NCBI RefSeq assembly: GCF_030164465.1
Contig: NZ_JASNJE010000008.1
Coordinates: 62,001 to 126,000, forward strand
From: Sedimentitalea xiamensis
Lineage (GTDB): Bacteria; Pseudomonadota; Alphaproteobacteria; Rhodobacterales; Rhodobacteraceae
Direction of reading: 5' to 3'
Length of the DNA stretch: 64,000 nt
The notes beneath the pieces were generated by a model, which saw only the letters and a list, made by a program, of their open reading frames with translations, was not told the DNA's origin and searched no databases. Every line of letters starts with the position of its first letter. Positions within the stretch are counted from its first letter, which is position 1. A program made the position numbers and the translations under genes. Below are positions 43,616 through 52,834 of this stretch, piece by piece.

Positions 43616-46195
43616 CTATTCCTTTTTCGCCGGTTTCCTTGCCGTGGCCTTCTTTTTCGGAGCGGCTTTCTTGCGGGTGCCTTTCTTGGCGGATTTCTCG
43701 GCGATCAGTTGAACCGCCTGTTCCAGCGTCACGTTTTCGACTTCGGTGCCCTTGGGCAGGGTCGCATTGACCTTGCCCCATTTCACATAGGGGCCGTATT
43801 TTCCTTCCATCACGCTGATCGGTCCGCCGTCGTCGGGGTGTTCGCCCAGATCGCGCAGCGGTTTCGCCGCGGCGCCGCGACCGCCCCGGCTGGCGACCTT
43901 TTCGGCCAGCAGCTGCACGGCGCGGTTCATGCCGACGGTGAACACTTCGTCGATGTTTTCAAGGTTGGCGTTGGTGCCGCCGCGTTCCGAGGTGCTTTCG
44001 GCGTGTTTCAGGTAAGGTCCGTAGCGCCCGATGTTGGCCCAGACCATCACCCCGTCATCGGGATGCGGGCCGATGGGCCGTGGCAGCGACAGCAGTTTCA
44101 GCGCCTGTTCCAGATCGACATCCTGCGGCGGCCAATCCTTCGGGATCGACTGGCGCGGCGGTTTCTTGTTGTCCTCGGTGACTTCGCCCCGTTGCACATA
44201 GGGGCCGAAGCGGCCCTTGAACGCATAGATCCTGTCGCCGGCGTCTTGGCCCAGGAACTTGCCTTCGGGCGGGATCGCGCCGTCGTCTTCCGCGCCGGGA
44301 GGTCCGAAGGCGCGGGTATAGCGGCATTCCGGGTAGTTCGAGCAGCCGATGAAGGCTCCGCCGGAGCGCGCGGTGCGCATGCTCAGCCGTCCGGCGCCGC
44401 AATTCGGGCAGAGCCGCGGATCGCTGCCGTCCTCGGTGGGCGGGAACAGGTGCGGTTCCAGCACTTCGTTGATCTTTTCCAGCACTTCGGTGATCCGCAA
44501 TTCGCTGGTTTCGGCGATCGCGGCGGAAAAATCCCGCCAGAACCGGTCCAGCACCGCCTTGTAATCGGCATCCCCCGCGCTGACCTGATCCAGCTCGTCT
44601 TCGAGCCCGGCGGTGAAGTCGTATTCCACGTAGCGGTTGAAATAGTTCTGCAGGAAGGCCGTGACCAGCCGCCCCTTGTCTTCGGGGATCAGGCGGTTCT
44701 TGTCCTTGCGGACATATTCACGGTCCTGGATCGTGGTGACGATGCTGGCATAGGTCGACGGGCGCCCGATGCCGAGTTCTTCCATCTTCTTGACCAGCGT
44801 CGCCTCGGTATAGCGCGGCGGCGGCTGGGTGAAATGCTGTTCCGGAGCGACGCTGCGCTTTTCGGCCTTTTCGCCCTGCGTGATCTGCGGCAGGCGCGCG
44901 CCGTCGTCATCCTCTGCCACCGCGTCGTCGCGGCCTTCCTCGTAGACCCGCAGGAAGCCGTCAAAGAGAAGCACCTGGCCGGTCGCGCGCAGTCCGACCT
45001 GCCCGTCGCGGCTGCCGACGTCCACGGTGGTGCGTTCGAACCGCGCGGCTTCCATCTGGCAGGCCAGCGTCCGTTTCCAGATCAGGTCGTAGAGCTTGCG
45101 CTGGTCCGGGTCCGACAGTTTCAGGCCGGCGGCATCCCGCGTCATGTCGGTGGGGCGGATGCATTCATGCGCTTCCTGGGCGTTCTTGGCCTTGTTCTTG
45201 TACATGCGCGGGCTTTTGGGCACGTAGTCTTCGCCAAACCGGTCCCGGATCGCGTCGCGCGCGGCGTGCACGGCCTCGGGCGCCATGTCGATGCCGTCGG
45301 TGCGCATATAGGTGATGTGCCCGGCCTCGTACAGGCGCTGCGCCACGCTCATCGCCTGGCGCGCGCCCATGCCGAACTTGCGGCTGGCTTCCTGTTGCAG
45401 GGTCGAGGTCATGAAGGGCGCGCTGGGGTTGCGGGTGGCGGGTTTGGCTTCGACCGCGGCGACGGAGAGGTCGCGGCTGGTGATCGCCTGCACCGCGAGT
45501 TCGGCCTGGGTCGCGTTTTCGATGTCGAACTTGTCGAGCTTCTTGCCCGCCAGCAGCGTCAGGCGCGCCTCGTATTCCTGACCGCGCGGGGTGACGAGCA
45601 CGGCCTTGACGGACCAGTATTCGCGGGCGCGGAAGGCCTCGATCTCCATCTCGCGCTCGACGATCAGGCGCAGGCAGACCGATTGCACCCGGCCGGCCGA
45701 TTTCGCGCCGGGCAGCTTGCGCCAGAGCACCGGGGACAGGTTGAACCCGACGAGATAATCCAGCGCGCGGCGCGCGAGGTAGGCCTGGACCAGCGGCATG
45801 TCGACCTGGCGGGGATGGGCCATCGCCTCGTCCACGGCTGCCTTGGTGATGGCGTTGAAGGTGACGCGGCTGACCGGCGTGTCCTTCTTGATCGACCTCC
45901 TTTTGGTCAGCGCCTCCTGCAGGTGCCAGCTGATCGCCTCGCCTTCGCGGTCCGGGTCGGTCGCGAGGATCAGGGCATTGTCTTCGGCCAGCGCATCGGC
46001 GATCGCCTTGACATGCTTCTTGCTGTCGCTGGCGACTTCCCACTTCATGTCGAAATCATGTTCCGGGTCGACCGATCCGTCCTTGGGCGGCAGGTCGCGA
46101 ACATGGCCATAGGATGCCAGAACGGTGTAGCCGGGACCGAGATATTTGTTGATTGTCTTGGCTTTCGCCGGGGATTCTACAACAACTACAGGCAT
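43616..46195 (-). CDS. topA: DNA topoisomerase I
   Basis: Type IA topoisomerase that relaxes negative supercoils, 859 residues. The TOPRIM domain opens with [20 protein letters not shown]; the active-site tyrosine is Y296 in [12 protein letters not shown]. One four-cysteine zinc finger (CPNCG to [15 protein letters not shown]) is visible near 600, then divergent zinc-ribbon remnants and a lysine-rich tail ([14 protein letters not shown]). It is the housekeeping enzyme; its promoter is suggested by TTGACA 73 bases upstream of the start. Confidence 0.97.
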   Translation of the reverse strand: MPVVVVESPAKAKTINKYLGPGYTVLASYGHVRDLPPKDGSVDPEHDFDMKWEVASDSKKHVKAIADALAEDNALILATDPDREGEAISWHLQEALTKRRSIKKDTPVSRVTFNAITKAAVDEAMAHPRQVDMPLVQAYLARRALDYLVGFNLSPVLWRKLPGAKSAGRVQSVCLRLIVEREMEIEAFRAREYWSVKAVLVTPRGQEYEARLTLLAGKKLDKFDIENATQAELAVQAITSRDLSVAAVEAKPATRNPSAPFMTSTLQQEASRKFGMGARQAMSVAQRLYEAGHITYMRTDGIDMAPEAVHAARDAIRDRFGEDYVPKSPRMYKNKAKNAQEAHECIRPTDMTRDAAGLKLSDPDQRKLYDLIWKRTLACQMEAARFERTTVDVGSRDGQVGLRATGQVLLFDGFLRVYEEGRDDAVAEDDDGARLPQITQGEKAEKRSVAPEQHFTQPPPRYTEATLVKKMEELGIGRPSTYASIVTTIQDREYVRKDKNRLIPEDKGRLVTAFLQNYFNRYVEYDFTAGLEDELDQVSAGDADYKAVLDRFWRDFSAAIAETSELRITEVLEKINEVLEPHLFPPTEDGSDPRLCPNCGAGRLSMRTARSGGAFIGCSNYPECRYTRAFGPPGAEDDGAIPPEGKFLGQDAGDRIYAFKGRFGPYVQRGEVTEDNKKPPRQSIPKDWPPQDVDLEQALKLLSLPRPIGPHPDDGVMVWANIGRYGPYLKHAESTSERGGTNANLENIDEVFTVGMNRAVQLLAEKVASRGGRGAAAKPLRDLGEHPDDGGPISVMEGKYGPYVKWGKVNATLPKGTEVENVTLEQAVQLIAEKSAKKGTRKKAAPKKKATARKPAKKE

Positions 46196-46243
46196 TTAAC
46201 AAAAGACCTCATGCGGCGGACTGCGGGCGCTCTATGGCCGCGC

Positions 46244-46273
46244 AAGATGTGGGGTGCAAGAGGCGATTGTCAA
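46244..46273 (-). promoter_or_regulatory. Possible topA promoter
   Basis: A perfect TTGACA (46268-46273, read on the minus strand) with CATCTT 18 bases on. The -35 match is strong, the -10 weak, as is common in alphaproteobacteria. Confidence 0.4.
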
Positions 46274-46355
46274 TCCGCGCGAAATCGGCGCAGGAAAGCG
46301 CAGGGTTCGATGCAGAATTTCCGCACACGAACTGCGGGAAAATCCGGAAAACGTT

Positions 46356-47510
46356 TCAATTTCCGAGTGACAGAAGCCCACCGGATTGTCGCCTGATCTT
46401 GCCGTCCAGTTCCAGGTCGACCAGCGCCGGGCCGACATGGCCGGCGGGAACCGACAGGTCGCGGATCAGCTGGTCTTCGGCCACCGGGGACGGGCCGAGG
46501 CGGGACAGGATCCGCTGGTGCAGGCTGGCGGTTTCGCGCAGCGACCGCCTTTCCGGCGGCGGCGGCGGGAGGTCCGCCAGCAGGTCCGCCTGCGGTTGCG
46601 CCTGTTCGGGCGCGACGCGCCGGGGCAGGGCGGCGATCACGTCCTCCGCGTTGCGGACAAGGGTCGCCCCATCCCGGATCAGCAAGTTGCAGCCCGAAGC
46701 GCGGGCGTCGAAGGGGTGGCCGGGCACCGCCAGCACGTCGCGGCCCTGGTCGAGCGCGTCGCGCGCGGTGATCAGGCTGCCGGACCTGGTGGCGGCCTCG
46801 ACCACCACGATGGCGCTGGAGACGCCGGAAATGATCCGGTTGCGGGCCGGAAAGTGACGCGCGTGCGGCGCCATGCCCAAGGGCTGTTCGGACAGCAGGA
46901 CGCCCTGGTCGCGGATGTCCTGCGCCAGTTTCGCGTTCTCGCTGGGATAGATGACGTCGACGCCTCCGGCCATCACCGCGATGGTGCCGGTCCCGAGCGA
47001 GGCGACATGGGCCGCGGCGTCGATGCCGCGGGCCAGTCCCGACGCGATGACATAGCCCTCGGACCCCAGTTCCTGCGCCAGCGCGCGGGCCATGCGGGTG
47101 CCGAGAGAGGAGGCGTTCCTGGCGCCGACGATGCCGATCGCCGGTCTGGAAAAAAGCGCTGTGTCGCCGACGGCCCAGAACAGCGGCGGGGCGTCGGGAA
47201 TGTCCGTCAGCGCGGACGGGTAATCGCCGTCGCCAAGGCACAAAAGCCGCGCTTTGGCGGCTTTTGCGGCCTTGATTTCGGCGTCGATCACACCGGCAGG
47301 GCATATTTCATACCCGTCTACTCCGGCGGCGCGCGCCACTTCGGGCAACGCGGCCAGCGCGTTCTGCGCTGAGCCATGCTCTGCCAGCAGCCGGTAGAAC
47401 GTCGTGATACCGACCCTGCGCGAGCGCAAGAGACGAAGCCACGCATACCGATCGTCTTCCGTGGTGGGTGGGAGTGGGGGGTGAGTGGAAGAATGGGTTT
47501 CCTCGGTCAT
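46356..47510 (-). CDS. dprA: DNA processing protein DprA
   Basis: Loads RecA onto incoming single-stranded DNA in natural transformation and gene-transfer-agent uptake. Of the 384 residues, an N-terminal SAM-like domain (about 20-80) leads to the extended Rossmann fold (about 110-300) with IGIVGARNASSLG, SGLARGIDAAAH and ARNRIISGVSSAIVVVEA; a C-terminal winged helix (about 320-384) follows. The start ATG 47510 has GGAG in the usual spacing; the open frame runs on to 47675, but it reads through the repeat region. A CtrA-like site and three GTGCATAC repeats lie upstream. Confidence 0.93.
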   Translation of the reverse strand: MTEETHSSTHPPLPPTTEDDRYAWLRLLRSRRVGITTFYRLLAEHGSAQNALAALPEVARAAGVDGYEICPAGVIDAEIKAAKAAKARLLCLGDGDYPSALTDIPDAPPLFWAVGDTALFSRPAIGIVGARNASSLGTRMARALAQELGSEGYVIASGLARGIDAAAHVASLGTGTIAVMAGGVDVIYPSENAKLAQDIRDQGVLLSEQPLGMAPHARHFPARNRIISGVSSAIVVVEAATRSGSLITARDALDQGRDVLAVPGHPFDARASGCNLLIRDGATLVRNAEDVIAALPRRVAPEQAQPQADLLADLPPPPPERRSLRETASLHQRILSRLGPSPVAEDQLIRDLSVPAGHVGPALVDLELDGKIRRQSGGLLSLGN

Positions 47511-47554
47511 CCGTCGCTCCGTCTGCTTGCAGGACAGGTGTAGGGGCAACGAGG

Positions 47555-47569
47555 TTAACGACGCGTAAA
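47555..47569. promoter_or_regulatory. CtrA-like binding site upstream of dprA
   Basis: TTAA-N7-TAAA (on the minus strand TTTA-N7-TTAACC) differs by one base from the CtrA consensus TTAA-N7-TTAA(C). It lies 45 bases before the dprA start. In Rhodobacter capsulatus dprA is known to depend on CtrA. Confidence 0.45.
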
Positions 47570-47656
47570 GCGGAAACGGCTTTATGCGCCTTTTTCGAAA
47601 AATCGTCGGAATGGCGTTCACTGCTTGGCGGACCGGGCTTTGGCGGGATGTGCAGG

Positions 47657-47688
47657 CCGTGCATACCGCGTGCATACGCCGTGCATAC
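47657..47688. repeat. Three GTGCATAC repeats at 11-bp period
   Basis: CCGTGCATAC, GCGTGCATAC and CCGTGCATAC follow each other with GTGCATAC starting at 47659?-spacing of exactly 11 bases, one helical turn, so all copies face the same side of the DNA. They lie about 150 bases upstream of dprA. Too short and too few for CRISPR; resembles an operator array. Confidence 0.6.
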
Positions 47689-47754
47689 GGCGCATGGCCG
47701 ATTCGGGCCGCCGGACCCTTGTGAACACGGCGCGCGCCGCAACGGCGCGGCGGG

Positions 47755-49176
47755 TCACGCCGCCGAACCGCCCACGGTCAGCCCGCCCATCAGCACGGTG
47801 GGCTGGCCGACGCCGACGGGCACCCATTGGCCTTGCTTGCCGCAATTGCCCATGCCGGGATCGAGCGCCATGTCGTTGCCGAGGCCGCGGATGCGGGTCA
47901 GCGCCGTCGCGCCGTCGCCGATCAGGGTTGCGCCCTTGACCGGGGCGCCGACCTTGCCGTCCTTCACCCGGTAGGCCTCGGTGCAGGAAAACACGAACTT
48001 GCCGTTGGTGATGTCGACCTGCCCGCCGCCGAAACCGACCGCCCAGATGCCGTCCCTGATCTGCGCCACAAGATCGGCGGGGTCGGCGTCGCCGCCCATC
48101 ATGTAGGTGTTGGTCATGCGCGGCATCGGCGCATGGGCATAGCTTTGACGCCGCCCGTTGCCGGTCGGGGCGACGCCCATCAGCCGGGCGTTCTGGCGGT
48201 CCTGCATGTAGCCCACGAGGATGCCGTCCTCGATCAGCACGTTGCGGGCCGAGGGCGTGCCTTCGTCGTCGACGGTGATGCTGCCGCGCCGGTCGGGAAT
48301 CGTGCCGTCGTCCAGCACCGTGACGCCGGGGGAGGCGATGCGCTGGCCCATCAGCCCGGCGAAGGCGGAGGCGCCCTTGCGGTTGAAATCGCCTTCGAGA
48401 CCGTGGCCGATCGCCTCGTGCAGCAGGATGCCCGGCCAGCCGGGGCCGAGCGCCACGTCCATGACGCCCGCCGGCGCGGGCACGGCGTCGAGATTGACCA
48501 GCGCGATGCGCAGCGCCTCGCGCGCCTTGGCCTGCCAGTCGGCGGGGTCGATCAGCCCGTCCAGCCCGACCCGTCCGCCGCCGCCGGCGGTGCCGGTTTC
48601 GCGCCGTCCGCCCTGTTCGACGATCACCGACACGTTGACGCGGGTCATCGGCCGCACGTCGCGGACCTGAACCCCGTCCGGGCGCAGGATCTCGATTTCC
48701 TGCAACGAGGCCGCCAGGGTCGCGGACACCTGCACCACCCGCGAATCGAGATCGCGGGCGAAGGCGTCGATCTCGCGCAGGGTGTCGATCTTGACCGGGA
48801 AGGGCTGGCCCGCGATGGGATCGGCATCGGTATAGAGGTGCCGGTTCGTCGCCTGCGGCGAGGCCGCCAGCGTGCCGCCGCCGTCGCCCACGGCGAGCCG
48901 CGCGGTTTCGGCGGCGCGTTTCAGCGCGGCGATGCTCATCTCGGTGGAATGGGCATAGCCCGAGACCTCGCCGTTGACCGCGCGCAGGCCGAATCCCTCG
49001 GACGCGTCGTAGCTGGCGGTGCGCAGCCGCCCGTCATCGAACACCAGCGCTTCGGACTTGCGCCTCTCGGCAAAGATTTCGCCATCGTCGGCCCCGGCCG
49101 TCGCCACCCGCAGTTCGCGCAGGGCTTCGTCCCGCGGCAGGGTGGTTTCGAAGGGGAGAAAGGGCGCGGTTGTCAT
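47755..49176 (-). CDS. tldD: Metalloprotease TldD
   Basis: Zinc-dependent subunit of the TldD/TldE protease, 473 residues, which trims peptides such as modified bacteriocin precursors and acts on DNA gyrase-related factors in other bacteria. The HExxxH motif is H253-E254-H258 in LLHEAIGHGLEGD; the third ligand is likely the cysteine in MGNCGKQGQ near 450. The partner TldE (PmbA) is not in this window. The start ATG 49176 has GAGGCCAGAGG upstream. It diverges from ctaC across a perfect FNR-type box. Confidence 0.94.
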   Translation of the reverse strand: MTTAPFLPFETTLPRDEALRELRVATAGADDGEIFAERRKSEALVFDDGRLRTASYDASEGFGLRAVNGEVSGYAHSTEMSIAALKRAAETARLAVGDGGGTLAASPQATNRHLYTDADPIAGQPFPVKIDTLREIDAFARDLDSRVVQVSATLAASLQEIEILRPDGVQVRDVRPMTRVNVSVIVEQGGRRETGTAGGGGRVGLDGLIDPADWQAKAREALRIALVNLDAVPAPAGVMDVALGPGWPGILLHEAIGHGLEGDFNRKGASAFAGLMGQRIASPGVTVLDDGTIPDRRGSITVDDEGTPSARNVLIEDGILVGYMQDRQNARLMGVAPTGNGRRQSYAHAPMPRMTNTYMMGGDADPADLVAQIRDGIWAVGFGGGQVDITNGKFVFSCTEAYRVKDGKVGAPVKGATLIGDGATALTRIRGLGNDMALDPGMGNCGKQGQWVPVGVGQPTVLMGGLTVGGSAA

Positions 49177-49194
49177 TGCCTCTGGCCTCACAAT

Positions 49195-49208
49195 TTGATC
49201 TAAATCAA
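49195..49208. promoter_or_regulatory. Perfect FNR/FnrL-type box between tldD and ctaC
   Basis: TTGAT-CTAA-ATCAA matches the FNR consensus TTGAT-N4-ATCAA without mismatch. It lies 149 bases upstream of ctaC and 19 bases upstream of tldD, so oxygen-responsive control of the oxidase operon, of tldD, or of both is possible. Confidence 0.75.
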
Positions 49209-49356
49209 GAAAAGCGTCCGTTTGACGCAATCAGATGTCTTTATCTGGTTGGCGGAATATGTTTTCTACGGGCGACAAATACAACGGGGCAGGTGCGTTT
49301 TGATGACGGATGCTTGTGCCAGACAGAACAACGCGATCAAACGATCAGGACATGAC

Positions 49357-50196
49357 ATGAAGAACGCTTTTACGCTTTCAGGGGTTCTTGCGGCCCTTTC
49401 CGCCTTTCCGGCCCTCGCGCAGGATGGACTTCAGATCATCGGCAAGCCGGTTGACGGTGCGACCGGGTTCCAGCCCGCCGCATCCGAACTGGCCCGCGAT
49501 CTGCAATCGCTGGACTGGATGATTCTGGTCATCATCACCGCGATCTGCGTCATGGTGACGGGGCTGCTGATCTTTGCGATCTTCCGGTTCAACACGCGGG
49601 CGAACCCGAAGCCGGCGAAATTCACCCACAATTCGCCGCTGGAAGTCGCCTGGACGGTGATCCCGATCGTGATCCTGGTCTTCATCGGCGCGTTTTCCCT
49701 GCCGGTCCTGTTCAAGCAGCAGGAAATTCCCGAGGCCGACATCACCATCAAGGTGACGGGCTACCAGTGGTACTGGGGCTATGAATATGTCGATCACGAG
49801 TTCGGCTTCGAAAGCTTCCTGCTGGCGCGGGACGAGCTGGAAGAACACGGCTACAGCCAGGACGAATATCTGCTGGCGACCGATACCGCCGTGGTGGTTC
49901 CGGTCGGCAAGACCATCGTGATGCAGGTGACGGGGGCGGACGTGATCCACGCCTGGACGATCCCGGCCTTCGGCGTCAAGCAGGACGCGGTGCCGGGCCG
50001 TCTGGCCGAGCTGTGGTTCGCCGCCGAGAAGGAAGGCATCTATTTCGGCCAGTGTTCGGAGCTTTGCGGCAAGGACCACGCCTATATGCCGATCACGGTC
50101 AAGGTGGTCAGCGAAGCGGAATACGACCGCTGGCTCGACGGCGCGATCGAGGAATACGCGGGCAAGCCCCGCAGCCTGACCGTGGCGTCGAACTGA
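49357..50196 (+). CDS. ctaC: Cytochrome c oxidase subunit II
   Basis: Membrane subunit that takes electrons from cytochrome c through the binuclear CuA centre. The 279 residues have a signal peptide (about 1-22), two membrane helices (about 55-78 and 98-120) and a periplasmic cupredoxin domain. CuA ligands are all present: H198, C233, E235, C237, H241 and M244 (GQCSELCGKDHAYMP). Subunit I is not in this window, as is common in the Rhodobacteraceae. It is the first gene of ctaC-ctaB-small ORF-ctaG-ctaE. ATG 49357 opens the signal peptide; frames to 49222 do not. Confidence 0.97.
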   Translation: MKNAFTLSGVLAALSAFPALAQDGLQIIGKPVDGATGFQPAASELARDLQSLDWMILVIITAICVMVTGLLIFAIFRFNTRANPKPAKFTHNSPLEVAWTVIPIVILVFIGAFSLPVLFKQQEIPEADITIKVTGYQWYWGYEYVDHEFGFESFLLARDELEEHGYSQDEYLLATDTAVVVPVGKTIVMQVTGADVIHAWTIPAFGVKQDAVPGRLAELWFAAEKEGIYFGQCSELCGKDHAYMPITVKVVSEAEYDRWLDGAIEEYAGKPRSLTVASN

Positions 50197-50227
50197 GACC
50201 GGACCGCAGGGTGGTGAGTAAAGCGCG

Positions 50228-51169
50228 ATGAGCGACGTCAGCATCAACACCGCCGTCCGCGAGGACGAGGCGCAGTTCGGCGACTTTTTCGCGCTGCTGA
50301 AGCCGCGGGTCATGTCGCTGGTCGTGTTCACCGCCTTCGTCGGGCTGGTCGCGGCCCCGGTCGGGGTGCATCCGGTGGTGGGGTTCTGCGCGATCCTGTT
50401 CATCGCCATCGGCGGCGGCGCGTCCGGCGCCCTGAACATGTGGTGGGACGCGGATATCGACCGGGTGATGCGCCGCACCCGCAACCGCCCGATTCCGTCG
50501 GGCAAGGTGTCCGGACAGGACGCGCTGGCCATCGGCCTGGCGCTGTCCGGCCTGTCGGTGATGATGCTGTCGCTGGCCACCAACCTGATGGCCGGCGCGA
50601 TGCTGGCCTTCACCATCTTCTTCTACGCGGTGGTCTATTCCATGTGGCTGAAGCGGAGCACGCCGCAGAACATCGTGATCGGCGGCGCGGCGGGGGCCTT
50701 CCCGCCGGTGATCGGCTGGCTGGCCGCCACCGGCAGCATGGCGGTCGAGCCCTGGCTGATGTTCGCGCTGGTGTTCATGTGGACGCCGCCGCATTTCTGG
50801 GCGCTCTGCCTGTTCATGCGCAACGATTACGACAACGCGGGCGTGCCGATGCTGACCGTGACCCACGGACGGCGGGCGACCCGCGTGCATATCCTGGTCT
50901 ATACGGTGCTGCTGGCGGTCCTGGCCATCGGCGCGGCGTTCACCGGCATCGGCGGGCCGGTCTACCTGGCGGTTTCGGTGGTGCTGAACGGGTTGTTCCT
51001 GATGGGGGCGCTGCGCATCTGGCGGCGCGACGAGGAGGATGCGGAGGCTGACAACTTCCTCGCCGAGCGCAGGTTCTTCAAGCTGTCGCTGCTTTATCTC
51101 TTCCTGCATTTCGGCGCGATTCTGGCCGAGGCGCTGCTGCGGCCCTACGGCCTGGGGGGCTGGGCGTGA
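50228..51169 (+). CDS. ctaB: Protoheme IX farnesyltransferase (heme o synthase)
   Basis: Membrane prenyltransferase of the UbiA superfamily that adds the farnesyl tail to protoheme, the first step to heme a. The 313 residues have about nine helices. The first aspartate-rich loop is [21 protein letters not shown] (about 72-92) and the second lies in [18 protein letters not shown] (about 197-214). Its TGA overlaps the GTG of the next small gene (GTGA), so expression is coupled to the oxidase operon. Confidence 0.96.
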   Translation: MSDVSINTAVREDEAQFGDFFALLKPRVMSLVVFTAFVGLVAAPVGVHPVVGFCAILFIAIGGGASGALNMWWDADIDRVMRRTRNRPIPSGKVSGQDALAIGLALSGLSVMMLSLATNLMAGAMLAFTIFFYAVVYSMWLKRSTPQNIVIGGAAGAFPPVIGWLAATGSMAVEPWLMFALVFMWTPPHFWALCLFMRNDYDNAGVPMLTVTHGRRATRVHILVYTVLLAVLAIGAAFTGIGGPVYLAVSVVLNGLFLMGALRIWRRDEEDAEADNFLAERRFFKLSLLYLFLHFGAILAEALLRPYGLGGWA

Positions 51170-51327
51170 GTCTGAAGCCGACACATGAGCTGCACAGCCG
51201 CCGGTTCGGGCGCAACCTGGGCGTCGGGCTGGTGCTGGCGGCCTTCGTCGCCATCGTGTTCGGCCTGACCGTGGTCAAGGTGACGAGCGGCGATTTCGCC
51301 CTGCCCAAGATCGAGGAGCAGAACTGA
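51166..51327 (+). CDS. Small membrane protein of the oxidase operon (CoxF-like)
   Basis: A 53-residue protein with a basic, polar N-terminus ([16 protein letters not shown]), one membrane helix (about 18-37: [20 protein letters not shown]) and a short acidic tail ending KIEEQN. Its GTG start sits inside the ctaB stop and its TGA overlaps the ctaG ATG, so it fits tightly between the two. Small ORFs at this place are seen in other alphaproteobacterial cta operons and are taken to help oxidase assembly; the mechanism is not known. It is short enough to be missed by gene finders. Confidence 0.88.
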   Translation: MSLKPTHELHSRRFGRNLGVGLVLAAFVAIVFGLTVVKVTSGDFALPKIEEQN

Positions 51328-51902
51328 TGGCGCTGCGGGGGCCGAAGAAGACCGTGGTGCAGCTGCTCTCGGTGGTTCTGGTGATGGGCGCGCTGTCCTG
51401 GGCCTCGGTGCCGTTCTACGACTGGTTCTGCCGGGTCACCGGCTTTGGCGGCACCACCGGCGTGGAAACCGCCGGGTCCGACAGGGTGCTGGAGCAGACC
51501 ATCAGGATCCGGTTCGACGCATCGCTGGAACGCGACATGCCCTGGACGTTCAAGCCCGTCGAGCGGCAGATGGAACTGAAGATCGGCGAGACCGGGCTGG
51601 CGTTCTACGAGGCCTACAACCCGACCGACCGGCCGGTGGCGGGATCGGCCAGCTACAACGTCTTTCCCTACGAGGCCGGCGGCTTTTTCAACAAGATCGC
51701 CTGTTTCTGCTTCGAGGAGCAGATCCTGGCGCCGGGGGAACGGGTGCTGATGCCGGTGACGTTCTTCGTCGATCCGGCGATCGTGGACGATCTGGACGCG
51801 AAGCATGTCCATGCGATCACGCTGTCATACACTTTCTACGAAATCGACCTGCCGGAGGGCTATGCCGCCCTCGATACGCAGGCCGGCCAAAACACGAACT
51901 AA
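51327..51902 (+). CDS. ctaG: Cytochrome c oxidase assembly protein CtaG (Cox11)
   Basis: Copper chaperone that delivers copper to the CuB site of subunit I. The 191 residues have one membrane helix (about 10-28) and a periplasmic immunoglobulin-like domain with the copper-binding CFCF motif (C126, C128) and a further conserved cysteine C35 next to the membrane. The MPVTFFVDP segment follows. Start ATG overlaps the TGA of the small preceding gene by one base. Confidence 0.96.
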   Translation: MALRGPKKTVVQLLSVVLVMGALSWASVPFYDWFCRVTGFGGTTGVETAGSDRVLEQTIRIRFDASLERDMPWTFKPVERQMELKIGETGLAFYEAYNPTDRPVAGSASYNVFPYEAGGFFNKIACFCFEEQILAPGERVLMPVTFFVDPAIVDDLDAKHVHAITLSYTFYEIDLPEGYAALDTQAGQNTN

Positions 51903-51926
51903 CGCCGAACGGTGAGGGACACTTAA

Positions 51927-52739
51927 ATGGCACATGCAAAGAACCACGATTACCACATTCTGACCCCCTCCATCTGGCCGCTTCTCGGGGCGGTCGCCGG
52001 TTTCCTCATGCTGTCCGGCATCGTGCTCTGGATGCATGAGGTGACGCCCTTTGTCTTCTGGATCGGGCTTGTCGGCGTTCTTTACACCATGTTCGCCTGG
52101 TGGTCCGAGGTGGTCCACGAGAGCCGGATCGGCGATCACACCCCGGTGGTGCGGATCGGCCTGCGCTATGGCTTCGTCCTGTTCATCATGTCCGAGGTCA
52201 TGTTCTTCGCGGCCTGGTTCTGGTCGTTCTTCAAGCACGCGATCTATTCGATGTCGGAATATGCGGGAACCGAATACGAGATCCCCTATATCTACCCGGT
52301 CGACGTGTTCCACCTGCCGCTGATCAACACCGTGGTGCTGCTGTTGTCGGGCTGCGCCGTGACCTGGGCGCACCATGCTCTGGTCCATGGCAACGTGCGC
52401 AAGGACCTGATCGCGGGCCTGGCGATTTCCATCGTGCTGGGCATCCTGTTCACCGGGTTGCAGGCCTATGAATACATGCACCTTCTGCACGAGGGCTGGC
52501 AGTTCGGGGACGACATCTTCTATTCGAACTTCTTCATGGCGACCGGCTTTCACGGGTTCCACGTCATCATCGGCACCATATTCCTGACCGTGTGCCTGGT
52601 GCGGGCGATCAAGGGCGATTTCACGCCCGAGCAGCATGTCGGTTTCGAGGCGGCGGCCTGGTACTGGCATTTCGTCGACGTGGTCTGGCTGTTCCTGTTC
52701 TTCGCGGTCTATCTCTGGGGCACCGCCGGCCTGAGCTGA
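51927..52739 (+). CDS. ctaE: Cytochrome c oxidase subunit III
   Basis: Seven-helix membrane subunit of the aa3 oxidase, 270 residues, thought to keep proton uptake in subunit I active. It begins with the typical [21 protein letters not shown] and contains [14 protein letters not shown] (helix 3) and the C-terminal [23 protein letters not shown] lies before the ATG. It closes the operon and is followed by two hairpins (52749-52764 and 52785-52808). Confidence 0.97.
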   Translation: MAHAKNHDYHILTPSIWPLLGAVAGFLMLSGIVLWMHEVTPFVFWIGLVGVLYTMFAWWSEVVHESRIGDHTPVVRIGLRYGFVLFIMSEVMFFAAWFWSFFKHAIYSMSEYAGTEYEIPYIYPVDVFHLPLINTVVLLLSGCAVTWAHHALVHGNVRKDLIAGLAISIVLGILFTGLQAYEYMHLLHEGWQFGDDIFYSNFFMATGFHGFHVIIGTIFLTVCLVRAIKGDFTPEQHVGFEAAAWYWHFVDVVWLFLFFAVYLWGTAGLS

Positions 52740-52748
52740 CCCCCGTTT

Positions 52749-52810
52749 GCGGTTGAAAAACCGCGCCGGGACCGTATCAAGCAGAACGCGCGGCTGATCC
52801 CGCGCGTTTT
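52749..52810 (+). terminator. Tandem hairpins ending the cta operon
   Basis: First GCGGTT-GAAA-AACCGC (52749-52764), a stem with a GNRA tetraloop, then AACGCGCGG/CCGCGCGTT (52785-52793, 52800-52808) followed by TTT. The second is a good intrinsic terminator; the first may protect the 3' end. Confidence 0.75.
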
Positions 52811-52834
52811 CATTTGCACGAAGGCACCGACGCG

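Larger units (their letters stand above)
47511..47754. other. Intergenic region upstream of dprA
   Basis: 244 bases between dprA and the tldD 3' end, both on the minus strand. It holds a CtrA-like site at 47555-47569, a 12-bp palindrome TTTTTCGAAAAA at 47591-47602, and three GTGCATAC repeats at 47657-47688. It is unusually dense in regulatory-looking signals. Confidence 0.55.

Noticed and set aside
43616-46195. TopA as truncated because only one zinc finger is obvious
   Set aside because: Length (859 residues) and the Lys-rich tail are normal for alphaproteobacterial TopA, where later zinc ribbons have lost cysteines.
43538-46396. A 952-codon open frame on the plus strand opposite topA
   Set aside because: It is the antisense of a clear topA with all motifs; the translation is rich in His, Arg, Gly and Asp without domains, as expected for a GC-rich shadow frame.
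47511-47675. N-terminal extension of DprA through the GTGCATAC region
   Set aside because: The extra 55 residues are basic and Cys-containing with no family match, while ATG 47510 has a proper ribosome site.
47657-47688. GTGCATAC repeats as a CRISPR array
   Set aside because: Units are 8-10 bases with 1-3 bases between them, only three copies, no cas genes nearby.
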